NCBI GenBank assembly: GCA_910585755.1
Contig: CAJUFH010000015.1
Span: 1 to 57,817, forward strand
DNA: 57,817 bases
Source: an uncultured Muribaculaceae bacterium
GTDB taxonomy: Bacteria > Bacteroidota > Bacteroidia > Bacteroidales > Muribaculaceae
Direction of reading: 5' to 3'
Part shown: piece after piece, positions 34,894 through 42,997 of the stretch
Numbering within the stretch: the first letter of the stretch is position 1
Layout: each line of letters opens with the position of its first letter
Made by a program: the position numbers and the translations under genes
The notes under the pieces: generated by a model
Databases searched by the model: none
What the model saw: the letters and a program-made list of their open reading frames with translations, nothing else
What the model was told of the DNA's origin: nothing

Positions 34894-35957
34894 AAGGGTA
34901 TTGCTGATGATGGAATCTGCATTGTCGCGCAATGTAGGGAGCCGTGCTGCCGGATTAAGGCACGGCAGTCAACAGGCACGACAGGACGGTCGATAAATAC
35001 CATCGAAAGCATATCGGCCGCCATGCGGTCCTTGCGCGGCTGGGCATATGTCGGGAGGAACACGGCCCTCGGGGTTATCAGGAAATTGGCATATGTGGCG
35101 GGGAGGCGCGTACCGTCTGCGTCATAAACCGCATCGGGTAGAGGTAGCCCGATAAGATGGTAGGGATTCCCCTCAGGAGTCCGAAGGCGGGAAATCTCCT
35201 CTTTCATCTTAGCCAGCTCCTCGAAATGCGAATCGGAAGAGTCGGTACACTCCGTATATATTATTGTGTCGCATCCCGCGAGACGGGCGAGAGTATCGAC
35301 ATGGCTGTCGGTGTCATCCCCTTCGAGCGCTCCGTGGTCAAGCCATAAGACCCGCTTGGCGCCAAGGCGTTCGCAAAGCTGTTCCTCAACCTGCTGTTTT
35401 GAACGGAGGTTGTTGCGGTTAGGGGAGAGCAGACACCGCGTGGTGGTGAGGATTGTGCCCTCTCCGTCGGATTCGACCGATCCCCCTTCGAGGACGAAGT
35501 CGAGATTGTCGAGCATCGGGCTGACAATTGTTCCGCGGCTTTTAAGTCTGCTGTTGACAAGATTGTCGCGGTCGGCGGCAAATTTCAGGCCCCATCCGTT
35601 GAACTGGAAATCGGACAAAAGCGGCTCTTCTCCAATTCCAAAAGAGGTCAGCGGCCCGTAATCACGCACCCAGGTGTCGTTGGTCGGGACTTCGATGACG
35701 GTCAGACGTTCCGCGGGAATGCCTCGGAACAAAGAACGCAGACGTTCCGCTTCGGGAGAAAGCACCACGGTACGCACCCCGTTTGCGAGAAACGCTCGAA
35801 GCATCTCGATATAACACTCCGTGACCTCGTCAAGCATATACGCCCAGTCGGTCTCGGCGTGAGGCCATGAGAGGATAACGGCGTCGAACCTCGGATTCCA
35901 TTCCGCCGCAAGACAGAAATTATGTCGGCGGCTGTCAGCAGCTTTTTCCGGCATCAT
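34890..35957 (-). CDS. aguA: Agmatine deiminase
   Basis: Converts agmatine to N-carbamoylputrescine and ammonia. The 355-residue pentein-fold enzyme has the usual N-terminus A-E-W-N-P-R-F-D-A-V-I-L-S-W-P-H, then VLEGGSVESDG with the catalytic Glu/Asp region, DHGALEGDDTDSHVDT with the catalytic His, and the nucleophile Cys in GSLHCATMQIP near the end. Start and end both overlap neighbours by four bases (ATGA), so it is translated in a chain with the upstream 77-residue gene and aguB. Confidence 0.94.
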   Translation of the reverse strand: MMPEKAADSRRHNFCLAAEWNPRFDAVILSWPHAETDWAYMLDEVTECYIEMLRAFLANGVRTVVLSPEAERLRSLFRGIPAERLTVIEVPTNDTWVRDYGPLTSFGIGEEPLLSDFQFNGWGLKFAADRDNLVNSRLKSRGTIVSPMLDNLDFVLEGGSVESDGEGTILTTTRCLLSPNRNNLRSKQQVEEQLCERLGAKRVLWLDHGALEGDDTDSHVDTLARLAGCDTIIYTECTDSSDSHFEELAKMKEEISRLRTPEGNPYHLIGLPLPDAVYDADGTRLPATYANFLITPRAVFLPTYAQPRKDRMAADMLSMVFIDRPVVPVDCRALIRQHGSLHCATMQIPSSAIPL

Positions 35958-36187
35958 TCGTCGTAATCGTTAAGTGTTTCCCAGATCGAGTCCTGCGATT
36001 CCATATATTCCTCGCAATAGTCAAGGAAGCCGTTGCGCTCGGAACTGCCGACCTCGTGACACCATTCGCGGTAACGGGCCCGAAGCTCGTCATCGTCGGC
36101 GATCATCTTCTTGAATTCGGCTTCGGCGACATCTATCGAGCCCGCCTGCTTTATGACATCCTGGAACAGTTCAATAAGTTCATCCAT
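35954..36187 (-). CDS. Small acidic protein leading the agmatine operon
   Basis: A 77-residue strongly acidic helical protein (D-E-L-I-E-L-F-Q-D at the start, C-E-E-Y-M-E-S-Q-D near 58) with no signal peptide or membrane segment. I do not recognise a named domain. Its stop overlaps the aguA start by four bases (ATGA), and the operon promoter (36269-36299) is in front of it, so it is truly the first gene of the unit and not a stray frame. A role as partner or regulator of the polyamine enzymes is only a guess. Confidence 0.75.
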   Translation of the reverse strand: MDELIELFQDVIKQAGSIDVAEAEFKKMIADDDELRARYREWCHEVGSSERNGFLDYCEEYMESQDSIWETLNDYDE

Positions 36188-36268
36188 AATATTTCATGGT
36201 AGATGGGTGATATGAGCCGCATAACGCGTTAAAGAACTTTAATGTATTACGCAAACTCGTTTCAAAAA

Positions 36269-36299
36269 CAAATTTAGACAAAAACGCGAGATAAACAAA
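36269..36299 (-). promoter_or_regulatory. Promoter of the agmatine operon
   Basis: On the minus strand, TTTG (36296-36299), 19 bases, TAAATTTG (36269-36276). The leader to the ATG at 36187 is about 75 bases. Confidence 0.75.
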
Positions 36300-36330
36300 A
36301 ATATTTAGTGTTAAAAAAGACGCGCAAAGA

Positions 36331-36362
36331 TTTGGCAGTTTCAAAAAAAGTTCCTAACTTTG
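36331..36362 (+). promoter_or_regulatory. Promoter of tRNA-His
   Basis: TTTG (36331-36334), 20 bases, TAACTTTG (36355-36362). Perfect Bacteroidota consensus, 40 bases before the tRNA. Confidence 0.85.
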
Positions 36363-36402
36363 CACCGCAATTGAGAGGGAAACCCTCTGGGATTGCAGAA
36401 AT

Positions 36403-36480
<78 letters not shown>

Positions 36481-36481
36481 A

Positions 36482-36516
36482 AAAGCCAGCCGCCCCACTT
36501 CGAGGCGGCTGGCTTT
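36482..36516 (+). terminator. Terminator after tRNA-His
   Basis: Perfect 13-base stem AAAGCCAGCCGCC / GGCGGCTGGCTTT (36482-36494, 36504-36516), then CTTTGTTTT. Confidence 0.9.
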
Positions 36517-36539
36517 CTTTGTTTTAGATAATAATATTT

Positions 36540-36570
36540 TTCCCGACCCTGGGCGCACCCTGGTCGGGAA
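36540..36570. terminator. Second terminator, probably for the convergent gene
   Basis: Nine-base stem TTCCCGACC / GGTCGGGAA (36540-36548, 36562-36570). On the minus strand it is followed by AT-rich sequence. It serves the gene ending at 36611 and backs up the tRNA terminator. Confidence 0.75.
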
Positions 36571-36610
36571 TGTTATTTTAAGAGGTTATGGAACAGTATG
36601 TCTGCCGAGT

Positions 36611-38149
36611 TTACAGCGCGGCTTTTATCGCCGACTTGCCGGACTTGATGATGTATATTCCGGAGGGTAATAAGGATAAGTCGATGGCGGCAGATGCGGG
36701 ATATTCGGCAACGAGGGAGCCGGAGGGGGTGTGAATGGCAATCGGCGAGTATTCGCAGCCGAGAAGCGTTTTTCCGTCCAAGCGAAGCGGTGATTCAGCG
36801 CTGATTTCCGTGAGGGCGGTATAAATTTTGTCTTCCTCGGTCACAATGCTGTGCCTGGCAAGGGCAGCGCCGGGGGCGTACGTGTAAAAGGTCGTGTGTT
36901 CGTAATAGTCCTTGGTCGGATATGTGCGTGGTGCTGAGGATGGTTCGGAAGGGGCGACAGCTTTCGGCTCCTGGACGACCATCTGGCGGATGCCTTCTTT
37001 ATATATGTTGGATACACTAATTTTGCCCTGGACTTTAATCTGCCCCAATAGCTTCATATTTGCGAAAGAAGAGGGATCGTCCCAAAGCACAACGTTATAC
37101 AGGCAGTTGTCAACATACGATTTTGCGTACACAAGAACATTATGTCCGTCATGCTTGACGACGTACATTCCGAGACAATAATCGCCGATGGCTGGCATCA
37201 GGTTCTCGTCGGCCCAGTTCTCTTTAAGATTATAGTATCCGCTATTCGAATCGCAAAATAATGAAAAACGGTCAATGTTGTTTGTCGGTTTAAATGCAGC
37301 AGGGTTATGGGACGCTAAAATATGGTTTTCGTCAATTTCACATATAGAGCCAATGTTATATTCGGGCAGGTCTGAAACGTAATTGTGATATTCTTGAAGA
37401 GTTGTATTCTGTTTCTCTCGCAATGCTGTGACAATATTGTTTTCGCATTTGATAGTTAAGGGAACAGAGCGTATGTCTTGATGATTCGCATCGATTTGCT
37501 TGACGAATAAATTTACCGACAAAGTGAAGTCAGCACCTGTGTTCCCGTTAATTACCGCATCGGATAAACTAAGGCTTGAGGCATTTAAATTGTATTTTAA
37601 TGATTCGTTCGAGACTTTGACAGTCCTGAAAACATCAGCGATATTTGTCTCGAATGAGTATGTTACCAAAGTAAGGCTTGGGGTGTCGTTCTGATTGCCG
37701 AACACGAAAAGGAAACGGCCCTCATCGTCTACAGCGATTGTATGGCTAAGAATGCTGTTTCCTACCCATATTTCGCTGATAGAGGAGAATGGAATGACTT
37801 TCTCTTCAATTATATTCCCATCAGACGCATTATATGCACGCATAACATGCTCCGACTTGCCTCCTTGGACATATTTATTCATATAGACGTAGAGTTTGCC
37901 GTCGTGAAAGAGGAGTGCGTGGCCGTTTTCGTTTGCGTCCGCCGGAGATTCAAGGGCGACCTCCCAGTCAGTTGTCATGGAGGACATCAGCGTCGGGTCG
38001 GTGTTAAGGTCCAGTTTGTCGATGGTTTCGATGCCGCCAGCGAAATCGATTACCTGTGGCGCTTGTGTGTCTTCGGCATATGCTGGTATTGGGGCGGTTA
38101 GACAAATGAGTGCGGTAAGTATGCCCTTGAGGACTCTTTTCTGATTCAT
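36611..38149 (-). CDS. Exported protein with T9SS-like C-terminal domain
   Basis: A 512-residue secreted protein. From the ATG at 38149 (M-N-Q-K-R-V-L-K-G-I-L) a signal peptide ends near A-Y-A-E-D. The middle is beta-rich with propeller-like turns (L-F-H-D-G-K-L-Y-V-Y, V-D-D-E-G-R-F-L-F-V-F-G). The last 45 residues (I-A-I-H-T-P-S-G-S-L-V-A, then L-S-L-L-P-S-G-I-Y-I-I-K-S-G-K-S) fit the type A sorting domain used by type IX secretion or surface anchoring. The frame is open to 38245, but the promoter at 38215-38246 falls inside that extension, so 38149 is the start. Function is unknown. Confidence 0.75.
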   Translation of the reverse strand: MNQKRVLKGILTALICLTAPIPAYAEDTQAPQVIDFAGGIETIDKLDLNTDPTLMSSMTTDWEVALESPADANENGHALLFHDGKLYVYMNKYVQGGKSEHVMRAYNASDGNIIEEKVIPFSSISEIWVGNSILSHTIAVDDEGRFLFVFGNQNDTPSLTLVTYSFETNIADVFRTVKVSNESLKYNLNASSLSLSDAVINGNTGADFTLSVNLFVKQIDANHQDIRSVPLTIKCENNIVTALREKQNTTLQEYHNYVSDLPEYNIGSICEIDENHILASHNPAAFKPTNNIDRFSLFCDSNSGYYNLKENWADENLMPAIGDYCLGMYVVKHDGHNVLVYAKSYVDNCLYNVVLWDDPSSFANMKLLGQIKVQGKISVSNIYKEGIRQMVVQEPKAVAPSEPSSAPRTYPTKDYYEHTTFYTYAPGAALARHSIVTEEDKIYTALTEISAESPLRLDGKTLLGCEYSPIAIHTPSGSLVAEYPASAAIDLSLLPSGIYIIKSGKSAIKAAL

Positions 38150-38214
38150 GGGTGGATTTGAGGTTGTTGATTGCGGTGTGGTTGGTTGATTTGGATAATA
38201 TCTTGCTTGTCTGA

Positions 38215-38246
38215 CAAAGGTATGTGAAATTGCGTTATGAGCCAAA
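38215..38246 (-). promoter_or_regulatory. Promoter for T9SS-like protein gene
   Basis: On the minus strand, TTTG (38243-38246), 20 bases, TACCTTTG (38215-38222), ending 65 bases before the ATG. It lies just beyond the end of the polysaccharide operon. Confidence 0.75.
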
Positions 38247-38315
38247 CAATTCTCAGAATATTTTAAAAATTTCTATAAAAAGTCCGTTTTATAATGGTCG
38301 TGTTGAAGGATGAGA

Positions 38316-39164
38316 CTATCTTATCGAGACAATAGGATGTGGCGTTCGCTTGCGGGCGAGCTTGTAGTAGGCCAAGGCTGCGACTTTCGGCAGGTAGCGC
38401 GTCACGTCGAGGCAGATATTCAGGAAGGAGTTGAGCGGCTTCAGCGCCCGGATCGCGAACGGCCTGTCGGGTATGTTCTTGGAGTAAGTGTTAAGATGGT
38501 CTTTGATGATTTGTTTGTGGGATGCCAGACCGGCGGTGGAATTGCCGCCGGTGCGCATCGTCACGAAGTCGGCGGGGATGTAGCGAGTCCGTATGCCGTG
38601 GATGTAAATTATGCGGAATAACCATTCGAAATCCGCGGCTATCTTGAAGTCGAGGTCGAAAGTTCCGTACTTGTCGAAAATCTCGCGGCGGCAATAGAAC
38701 GAGGGATGGGCCGGCATGTATCCCATTCGCATCTTAGCGCGCGTGCAATCGCGCGAACTGTAATAGCGTACGCACCTGGTCAGGTCAGAAGGATTTACGT
38801 AATGGATATCGGCATAGACGGCGTCTACTCCCGCTATTTCCCGGGCGACGCGGCTGAGTACGTCGTCGGCGGTATAGAAATCGTCTGAGTTAAGTATGCC
38901 GATCACGTCGCCTGTCGCCATGCCGATGCCTTTGTTCATGGCGTCGTAGAGGCCGCTGTCCGGCTCGGACAACCAGCGCAGCTCTTTACCGGCCTCCCGA
39001 TAGAGGGCTTCGTATTTGCTGACAAGGCCAATCGTCCCATCCTCCGATTGGCCGTCGACAATAATATGCTCGACATCGCGGTAGCTCTGGAACAGCACGC
39101 TCTCCAGAGTTCCCTCGATAGTTGCCGCCGAGTTCCTTGTCGCTGTCACAACAGTAATCTTCAT
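38316..39164 (-). CDS. Glycosyltransferase family 2
   Basis: A 282-residue GT-A enzyme. It starts M-K-I-T-V-V-T-A-T-R-N-S and has the nucleotide-sugar site HIIVDGQSEDGT, a donor loop with SEPDSGLYDAMNKGI (typical of WcaE-like transferases), and the D-x-D-like GILNSDDFY. A C-terminal amphipathic helix region follows. It probably adds one sugar of the distal module's repeat unit; donor and acceptor are unknown. It is the last gene of the polysaccharide operon, 12 bases after the next GT2 gene. Confidence 0.9.
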   Translation of the reverse strand: MKITVVTATRNSAATIEGTLESVLFQSYRDVEHIIVDGQSEDGTIGLVSKYEALYREAGKELRWLSEPDSGLYDAMNKGIGMATGDVIGILNSDDFYTADDVLSRVAREIAGVDAVYADIHYVNPSDLTRCVRYYSSRDCTRAKMRMGYMPAHPSFYCRREIFDKYGTFDLDFKIAADFEWLFRIIYIHGIRTRYIPADFVTMRTGGNSTAGLASHKQIIKDHLNTYSKNIPDRPFAIRALKPLNSFLNICLDVTRYLPKVAALAYYKLARKRTPHPIVSIR

Positions 39165-39176
39165 AATTCTTTTGAT

Positions 39177-40082
39177 TCAAATTGTTACGCCATAGACATC
39201 CCTAAGATGCCGACGGATTTTGTCAGGGTCGCTTCCACAGGCGCGCTTGATTTCAAGTATTTTGGCGTCAACCAAGGTCCTGTACCACCAGCCCTGAATG
39301 AAACTAAACAGGAATCCTTCCCTGCCATCCAGAAAGGCTCCTTTTACCACGTATCTGTAAATGAAATATGCGAACGACCGCCAGAATAGCGGCTGTTTCG
39401 CATACCTATGCTTTTTCGCTCGTTTTTTTGCCGCTTGTGGGGAAATAAGCCTGCCGGAGTCTCCTTCTGCTGCTCCGGTGAGCCCCAATTCTATGTCAAT
39501 CAAATCGGCCGCTTCCCGGACTGCGTAATTGACGTGCTTATGGCAGAACCAGGAAAGGTTGTTAAGATTGTGGTCGCAAAAGTCGTTATCGAATTGAACT
39601 ACATCACCTTCTGTTACTTGTATGTGTTCGTCCATAAGTCGTTGCTCACATGCCCCTTTGCCACGGCGGAACAATCGGAGGAGCGTTACGGGATATACCC
39701 CGTGTTTCATCCACTTATCCAGGAAAATATGTCTGCGGTTAAATGATATTCCGGATACGGAGTCCGGCACATTCGGCAGCTTTTGCTTGATCTCTTCAAT
39801 CAGTTCGGGCAGAAGGTATTCGTCCGCATCAAGCCGTAAAATCCATTTGCCGGTTATCGGAGCGTTTCCCAACCCCCAGTTGAATTGCATTGAATGGTTG
39901 TTTTCCCATTTGTGTTGCAGGATTTGCACTTTAGAGTATTCCTTGGCAATCTCGAGAGTTCGGTCTGTTGAGAAACTGTCAATGATGAATATCTCCTTGG
40001 CTATTGGTGCGACGTTGTCAAGGCAGCGGCGTATGTGGACTTCCTCATTGAAGGTCAGGATTATTACGGATAAATCAAGCAT
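39177..40082 (-). CDS. Glycosyltransferase family 2 (WaaE/KdtX-like)
   Basis: A 301-residue GT-A enzyme of the type seen in lipopolysaccharide core beta-1,4-glucosyltransferases. It shows VIILTFNEEVHIRRCL, IIDSFSTDRT, the Q-F-N-W-G-L segment and the metal motif LRLDADEYL (D-A-D). The C-terminal part is basic and aromatic, as in membrane-associated members. The start overlaps the WcaF-like gene by 8 bases. Sugar specificity cannot be read. Confidence 0.9.
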   Translation of the reverse strand: MLDLSVIILTFNEEVHIRRCLDNVAPIAKEIFIIDSFSTDRTLEIAKEYSKVQILQHKWENNHSMQFNWGLGNAPITGKWILRLDADEYLLPELIEEIKQKLPNVPDSVSGISFNRRHIFLDKWMKHGVYPVTLLRLFRRGKGACEQRLMDEHIQVTEGDVVQFDNDFCDHNLNNLSWFCHKHVNYAVREAADLIDIELGLTGAAEGDSGRLISPQAAKKRAKKHRYAKQPLFWRSFAYFIYRYVVKGAFLDGREGFLFSFIQGWWYRTLVDAKILEIKRACGSDPDKIRRHLRDVYGVTI

Positions 40083-40617
40083 CTTTTATGATTCTTTTTT
40101 TGATAAATTTCGCAGGATTTCCGCCAACCACATCATAGGGTTCGACCGATTTGTAAACTGAGGCGGTTGCGCCGACAACTGCACCCTCTCCTATTGTGAC
40201 ACCCATTCCGACAAAGGCTCTTGCTCCTATCCAAGCGTTGGCTCCAATGTTGATTGGAGCAGTAATTAGTTCGTGGTTAATCGAGTCTATATTATGAGAG
40301 GCTGTACAAAGCATCGCATATTGACTTACTGTAGCGAAACGTCCAACGAATACTGGTGCAACGTTGTAACAGTCTGCATCAGACGCAATACAAGCGTAAT
40401 CGTCCATAATTAGGTTGGCTGGATAATAGACTTTTGCAGACGAATATACTATGGCGGTTGGGGCGATTTTTGCTCCGAATAATCTTAGTATACAACGTTT
40501 CCATCCTGATCCGACGGAGCGAGGGAGCCAGCGGCAGCATAAATTCCAGGTGAAATTCCAAATCAGACGGATAACCTGGTGTTTGCGGCCAAGATGGTTG
40601 ACATATTTAGTTTCCAT
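40075..40617 (-). CDS. WcaF-type O-acetyltransferase
   Basis: A 180-residue left-handed beta-helix acetyltransferase of the colanic-acid WcaF kind. Hexapeptide turns run through the C-terminal half (I-A-P-T-A-I-V, I-G-A-N-A-W-I-G, V-G-M-G-V-T-I-G-E-G-A-V-V-G-A). The active-site His lies in TASHNIDS, and the C-terminal G-G-N-P-A-K is typical. The ATG at 40617 overlaps the upstream GT4 stop by 11 bases; an ATG at 40647 is possible but would overlap more. It probably acetylates a sugar of the polysaccharide. Confidence 0.88.
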   Translation of the reverse strand: METKYVNHLGRKHQVIRLIWNFTWNLCCRWLPRSVGSGWKRCILRLFGAKIAPTAIVYSSAKVYYPANLIMDDYACIASDADCYNVAPVFVGRFATVSQYAMLCTASHNIDSINHELITAPINIGANAWIGARAFVGMGVTIGEGAVVGATASVYKSVEPYDVVGGNPAKFIKKRIIKDA

Positions 40618-41785
40618 CGTAGACAAATTCGGGTTTTGGGGCCTCACCGTTAAGCCATTTATAGAGACGGTACATAGAGGCGGCTACTTTTGAGGATTCG
40701 AAGCGACTGAGGACTAAGTCGCGCCCGCGGAGACCCATTTCGCGGAGCTGTTCGGAAGAGGACTGGCTGATTTCGTCAATGACTTTCGCTATGCTTTCGG
40801 GCGAGTTGTCAACCCACCATCCGCAGCGTTCGGTATTAAGGGATTCCCAGGGGGTGCCGAGAGAGGCCATAACGGGCGTGCCGACAAGTAGGGCTTCAGG
40901 TATTATCATTCCGAAATTTTCCATATCGCTCGGGACGAAAAGTGCGTCAAGCCGGGCGAGTTGCCGGAATTTCTCATCGCCGGAGATAAAACCAAGAAAA
41001 TGAACTCTTTCCTTGATTCCAAGACGTTTTGCCTCAAAATGCAGGAAAGATTCGTAATCCGAATCTCCGCTGCCTATTATCCGCAGTTGAATATGGATAT
41101 TTGGCCTTAATGCGATCGCCTGTATTATTTTTTCGATAGCCTTTATCGGATGGAGGCGTCCGAGAAAACCAATTGTAATCTCATTGGTTGGTAGATTTGG
41201 ATATATCCTTTGTTTTAATAGAGTTTCAGCGATGGGCGGGCATACAACTGGATTGCCGATTATCGCGATTGGGCCCTTATAGCCGAGTGCGCGGATATGG
41301 CGCATTTCAGCTTTGCAGGTAGCGTGAATGCATGAAGCCTCGCGGATATCTTTATCGAAAAACAACTTGCGTAGCGGCCATTTCTTCCAGGCGCTTCGCT
41401 TCAGCGCTTCGGGATAGAGCATCCCGTGAGGCGTTATGACGTACGGTCGGCCAAGTTTTCGAGCTGTCGCACAAGTAATATGGTTGACATGGAGCCACAT
41501 CCCGTTTGTGTGGTACACTTCATATGTATGCTCCTGAAGGAATTTACCGATGTTTCGAGAGTACAGGTATGGCGTTTTATAATCATAGGGCACTTCCCGG
41601 TACCAATCGCACCCCGAGGCGAGGCTAAGGTCTTTATTCTCATCCTGGACTCCTGAGGCGAGGAGGTCAATGGCATCACTGTCGGGCAAATCCAGCCGAT
41701 TAAGAGCCGAGAGCAAATCGAATGTCGCAGTAGAAGTTCCGCCCGATTTTGCCCCAAGTGAAGCTATGGTATGGAGTACTTTCAT
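40607..41785 (-). CDS. Glycosyltransferase family 4
   Basis: A 392-residue GT-B enzyme. It has the acceptor-side glycine loop near the start (SLGAKSGGTSTA), YVITPHGMLYPEALK, the donor-domain strand IGFLGRLHPIKAIEKII, and the E-x7-E region in VPSDMENFGMIIPEALLVGTPVM. The ATG at 41785 (M-K-V-L-H-T-I-A) begins the fold; the frame open to 41878 would add an unrelated hydrophobic tail. It lies 11 bases after the O-antigen polymerase gene and belongs to the distal module. Confidence 0.9.
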   Translation of the reverse strand: MKVLHTIASLGAKSGGTSTATFDLLSALNRLDLPDSDAIDLLASGVQDENKDLSLASGCDWYREVPYDYKTPYLYSRNIGKFLQEHTYEVYHTNGMWLHVNHITCATARKLGRPYVITPHGMLYPEALKRSAWKKWPLRKLFFDKDIREASCIHATCKAEMRHIRALGYKGPIAIIGNPVVCPPIAETLLKQRIYPNLPTNEITIGFLGRLHPIKAIEKIIQAIALRPNIHIQLRIIGSGDSDYESFLHFEAKRLGIKERVHFLGFISGDEKFRQLARLDALFVPSDMENFGMIIPEALLVGTPVMASLGTPWESLNTERCGWWVDNSPESIAKVIDEISQSSSEQLREMGLRGRDLVLSRFESSKVAASMYRLYKWLNGEAPKPEFVYDGN

Positions 41786-41796
41786 ATTAATAGCTA

Positions 41797-42993
41797 TTAT
41801 TTTGACCCGATTAGTGACGTTAACAACCAGAATAAGGGAAATAATATGGCGTTTGAATACAGCAGCCACCCTTCGCAACAGCCGTTCAATAGCAGGAATG
41901 CGAAAACGGCCAATAGAAGCGGATGTGGGTGGCGTATAAGCCTGCTAATTACGGATATCAAAAACACCAGGAAGATAGCCGCACCGAGAAGTCCTGTCTG
42001 GGCAAGGAGGGAGAGCCAGGAAGACCCGGGTTCGGTCGACTCGCCGAGGAGGATGGCCTCTTGGTTGTCGTAGGGGGAATTAAACACGGTCTGGGCGCAG
42101 AATCCGATGCCAGTCAGAGGGGCGCTTTTAAATTCTGTGAGTCTCCCACCCCATTTGTCAAGACGCGAGGAGAAGAGTGATCCAGACTCGATGGCCCATT
42201 CTGTCTTGTACTTGATTGAGATATTAATAGACGGAATGGCGATGCTGATGGCTCCTATTGCGGCGAAGAGCCCTATTATGCTAAATGCTAATTTGCGTTG
42301 TCCTTTACGCCTGCCGAACGCTAAGATTATCGCGGAGCCTACAACCAGTCCGACGGCGGCTATGCGCGACCCACCCGCTATAGTGTTGATAGTCGCGGCG
42401 CAAAACAATACGAGCCAAGCGATTCTTTGCTTACGACCAGTGGCGCTGTTCAGGACCCGGTAGAGCGTGTAAATCGCTGTGAGGGCGGCGACAGGAGACA
42501 AAGCCATTCCCAACGGCATTATTCCTTTAAATCCGAAATTTTGGAAGTCATCGGTGCGGGACGTTGTAATCGCAAACAACAGAGCAAAGAAAGAGAGAAT
42601 CGTCAATATGATGGCGCCTAACCACCAACCTCTCCATATTCCTTCGCGCAATATGCTGAACGACGGTGAAGAAACAGCGGGAGAGATTGCCGCCAATGCG
42701 ATTATAAATCCCGCCAGGCGAAGCCAGCAATATTTTAATGGCTCAGGTCGTCCGATTATTAAAGAAAGCGCGCACGCTCCGAAAAACAGCAACAGCGGGT
42801 AATTAAATGAGACTTTCTCTTTGGCTTTAACACTGATTGTTCCGACCGAAATTGCCGCTAACAGGAATAACCCTATAATTATCGGGGTGGTACCGTTTAT
42901 ACCTTCGATATGGCGCAGAGTCAGCAATAATCCGAGCGCGACTCCCGCAGGGCCGATTGCGCGGCGGCTCTTTATGTTTTCCGTAGCGGACAC
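41797..42993 (-). CDS. O-antigen ligase/polymerase-like membrane protein
   Basis: A 398-residue integral membrane protein with about ten to twelve hydrophobic segments and the Wzy_C-type loop (P-L-T-G-I-G-F then E-P-G-S-S-W-L-S-L-L-A-Q-T-G-L-L-G). It probably polymerises or ligates repeat units of the distal module. The ATG at 43080 would overlap the upstream gene by 83 bases; a GTG at 42993, five bases after that stop, is preferred because it leaves a short, normal N-terminus before the first helix. Ligase versus polymerase cannot be settled by sequence alone. Confidence 0.8.
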   Translation of the reverse strand: MSATENIKSRRAIGPAGVALGLLLTLRHIEGINGTTPIIIGLFLLAAISVGTISVKAKEKVSFNYPLLLFFGACALSLIIGRPEPLKYCWLRLAGFIIALAAISPAVSSPSFSILREGIWRGWWLGAIILTILSFFALLFAITTSRTDDFQNFGFKGIMPLGMALSPVAALTAIYTLYRVLNSATGRKQRIAWLVLFCAATINTIAGGSRIAAVGLVVGSAIILAFGRRKGQRKLAFSIIGLFAAIGAISIAIPSINISIKYKTEWAIESGSLFSSRLDKWGGRLTEFKSAPLTGIGFCAQTVFNSPYDNQEAILLGESTEPGSSWLSLLAQTGLLGAAIFLVFLISVISRLIRHPHPLLLAVFAFLLLNGCCEGWLLYSNAILFPLFWLLTSLIGSK

Positions 42994-42997
42994 TGCG

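Noticed and set aside
38316..38888. Plus-strand open frames within the terminal GT2 gene
   Set aside because: Shadows of the glycosyltransferase; no domain content.
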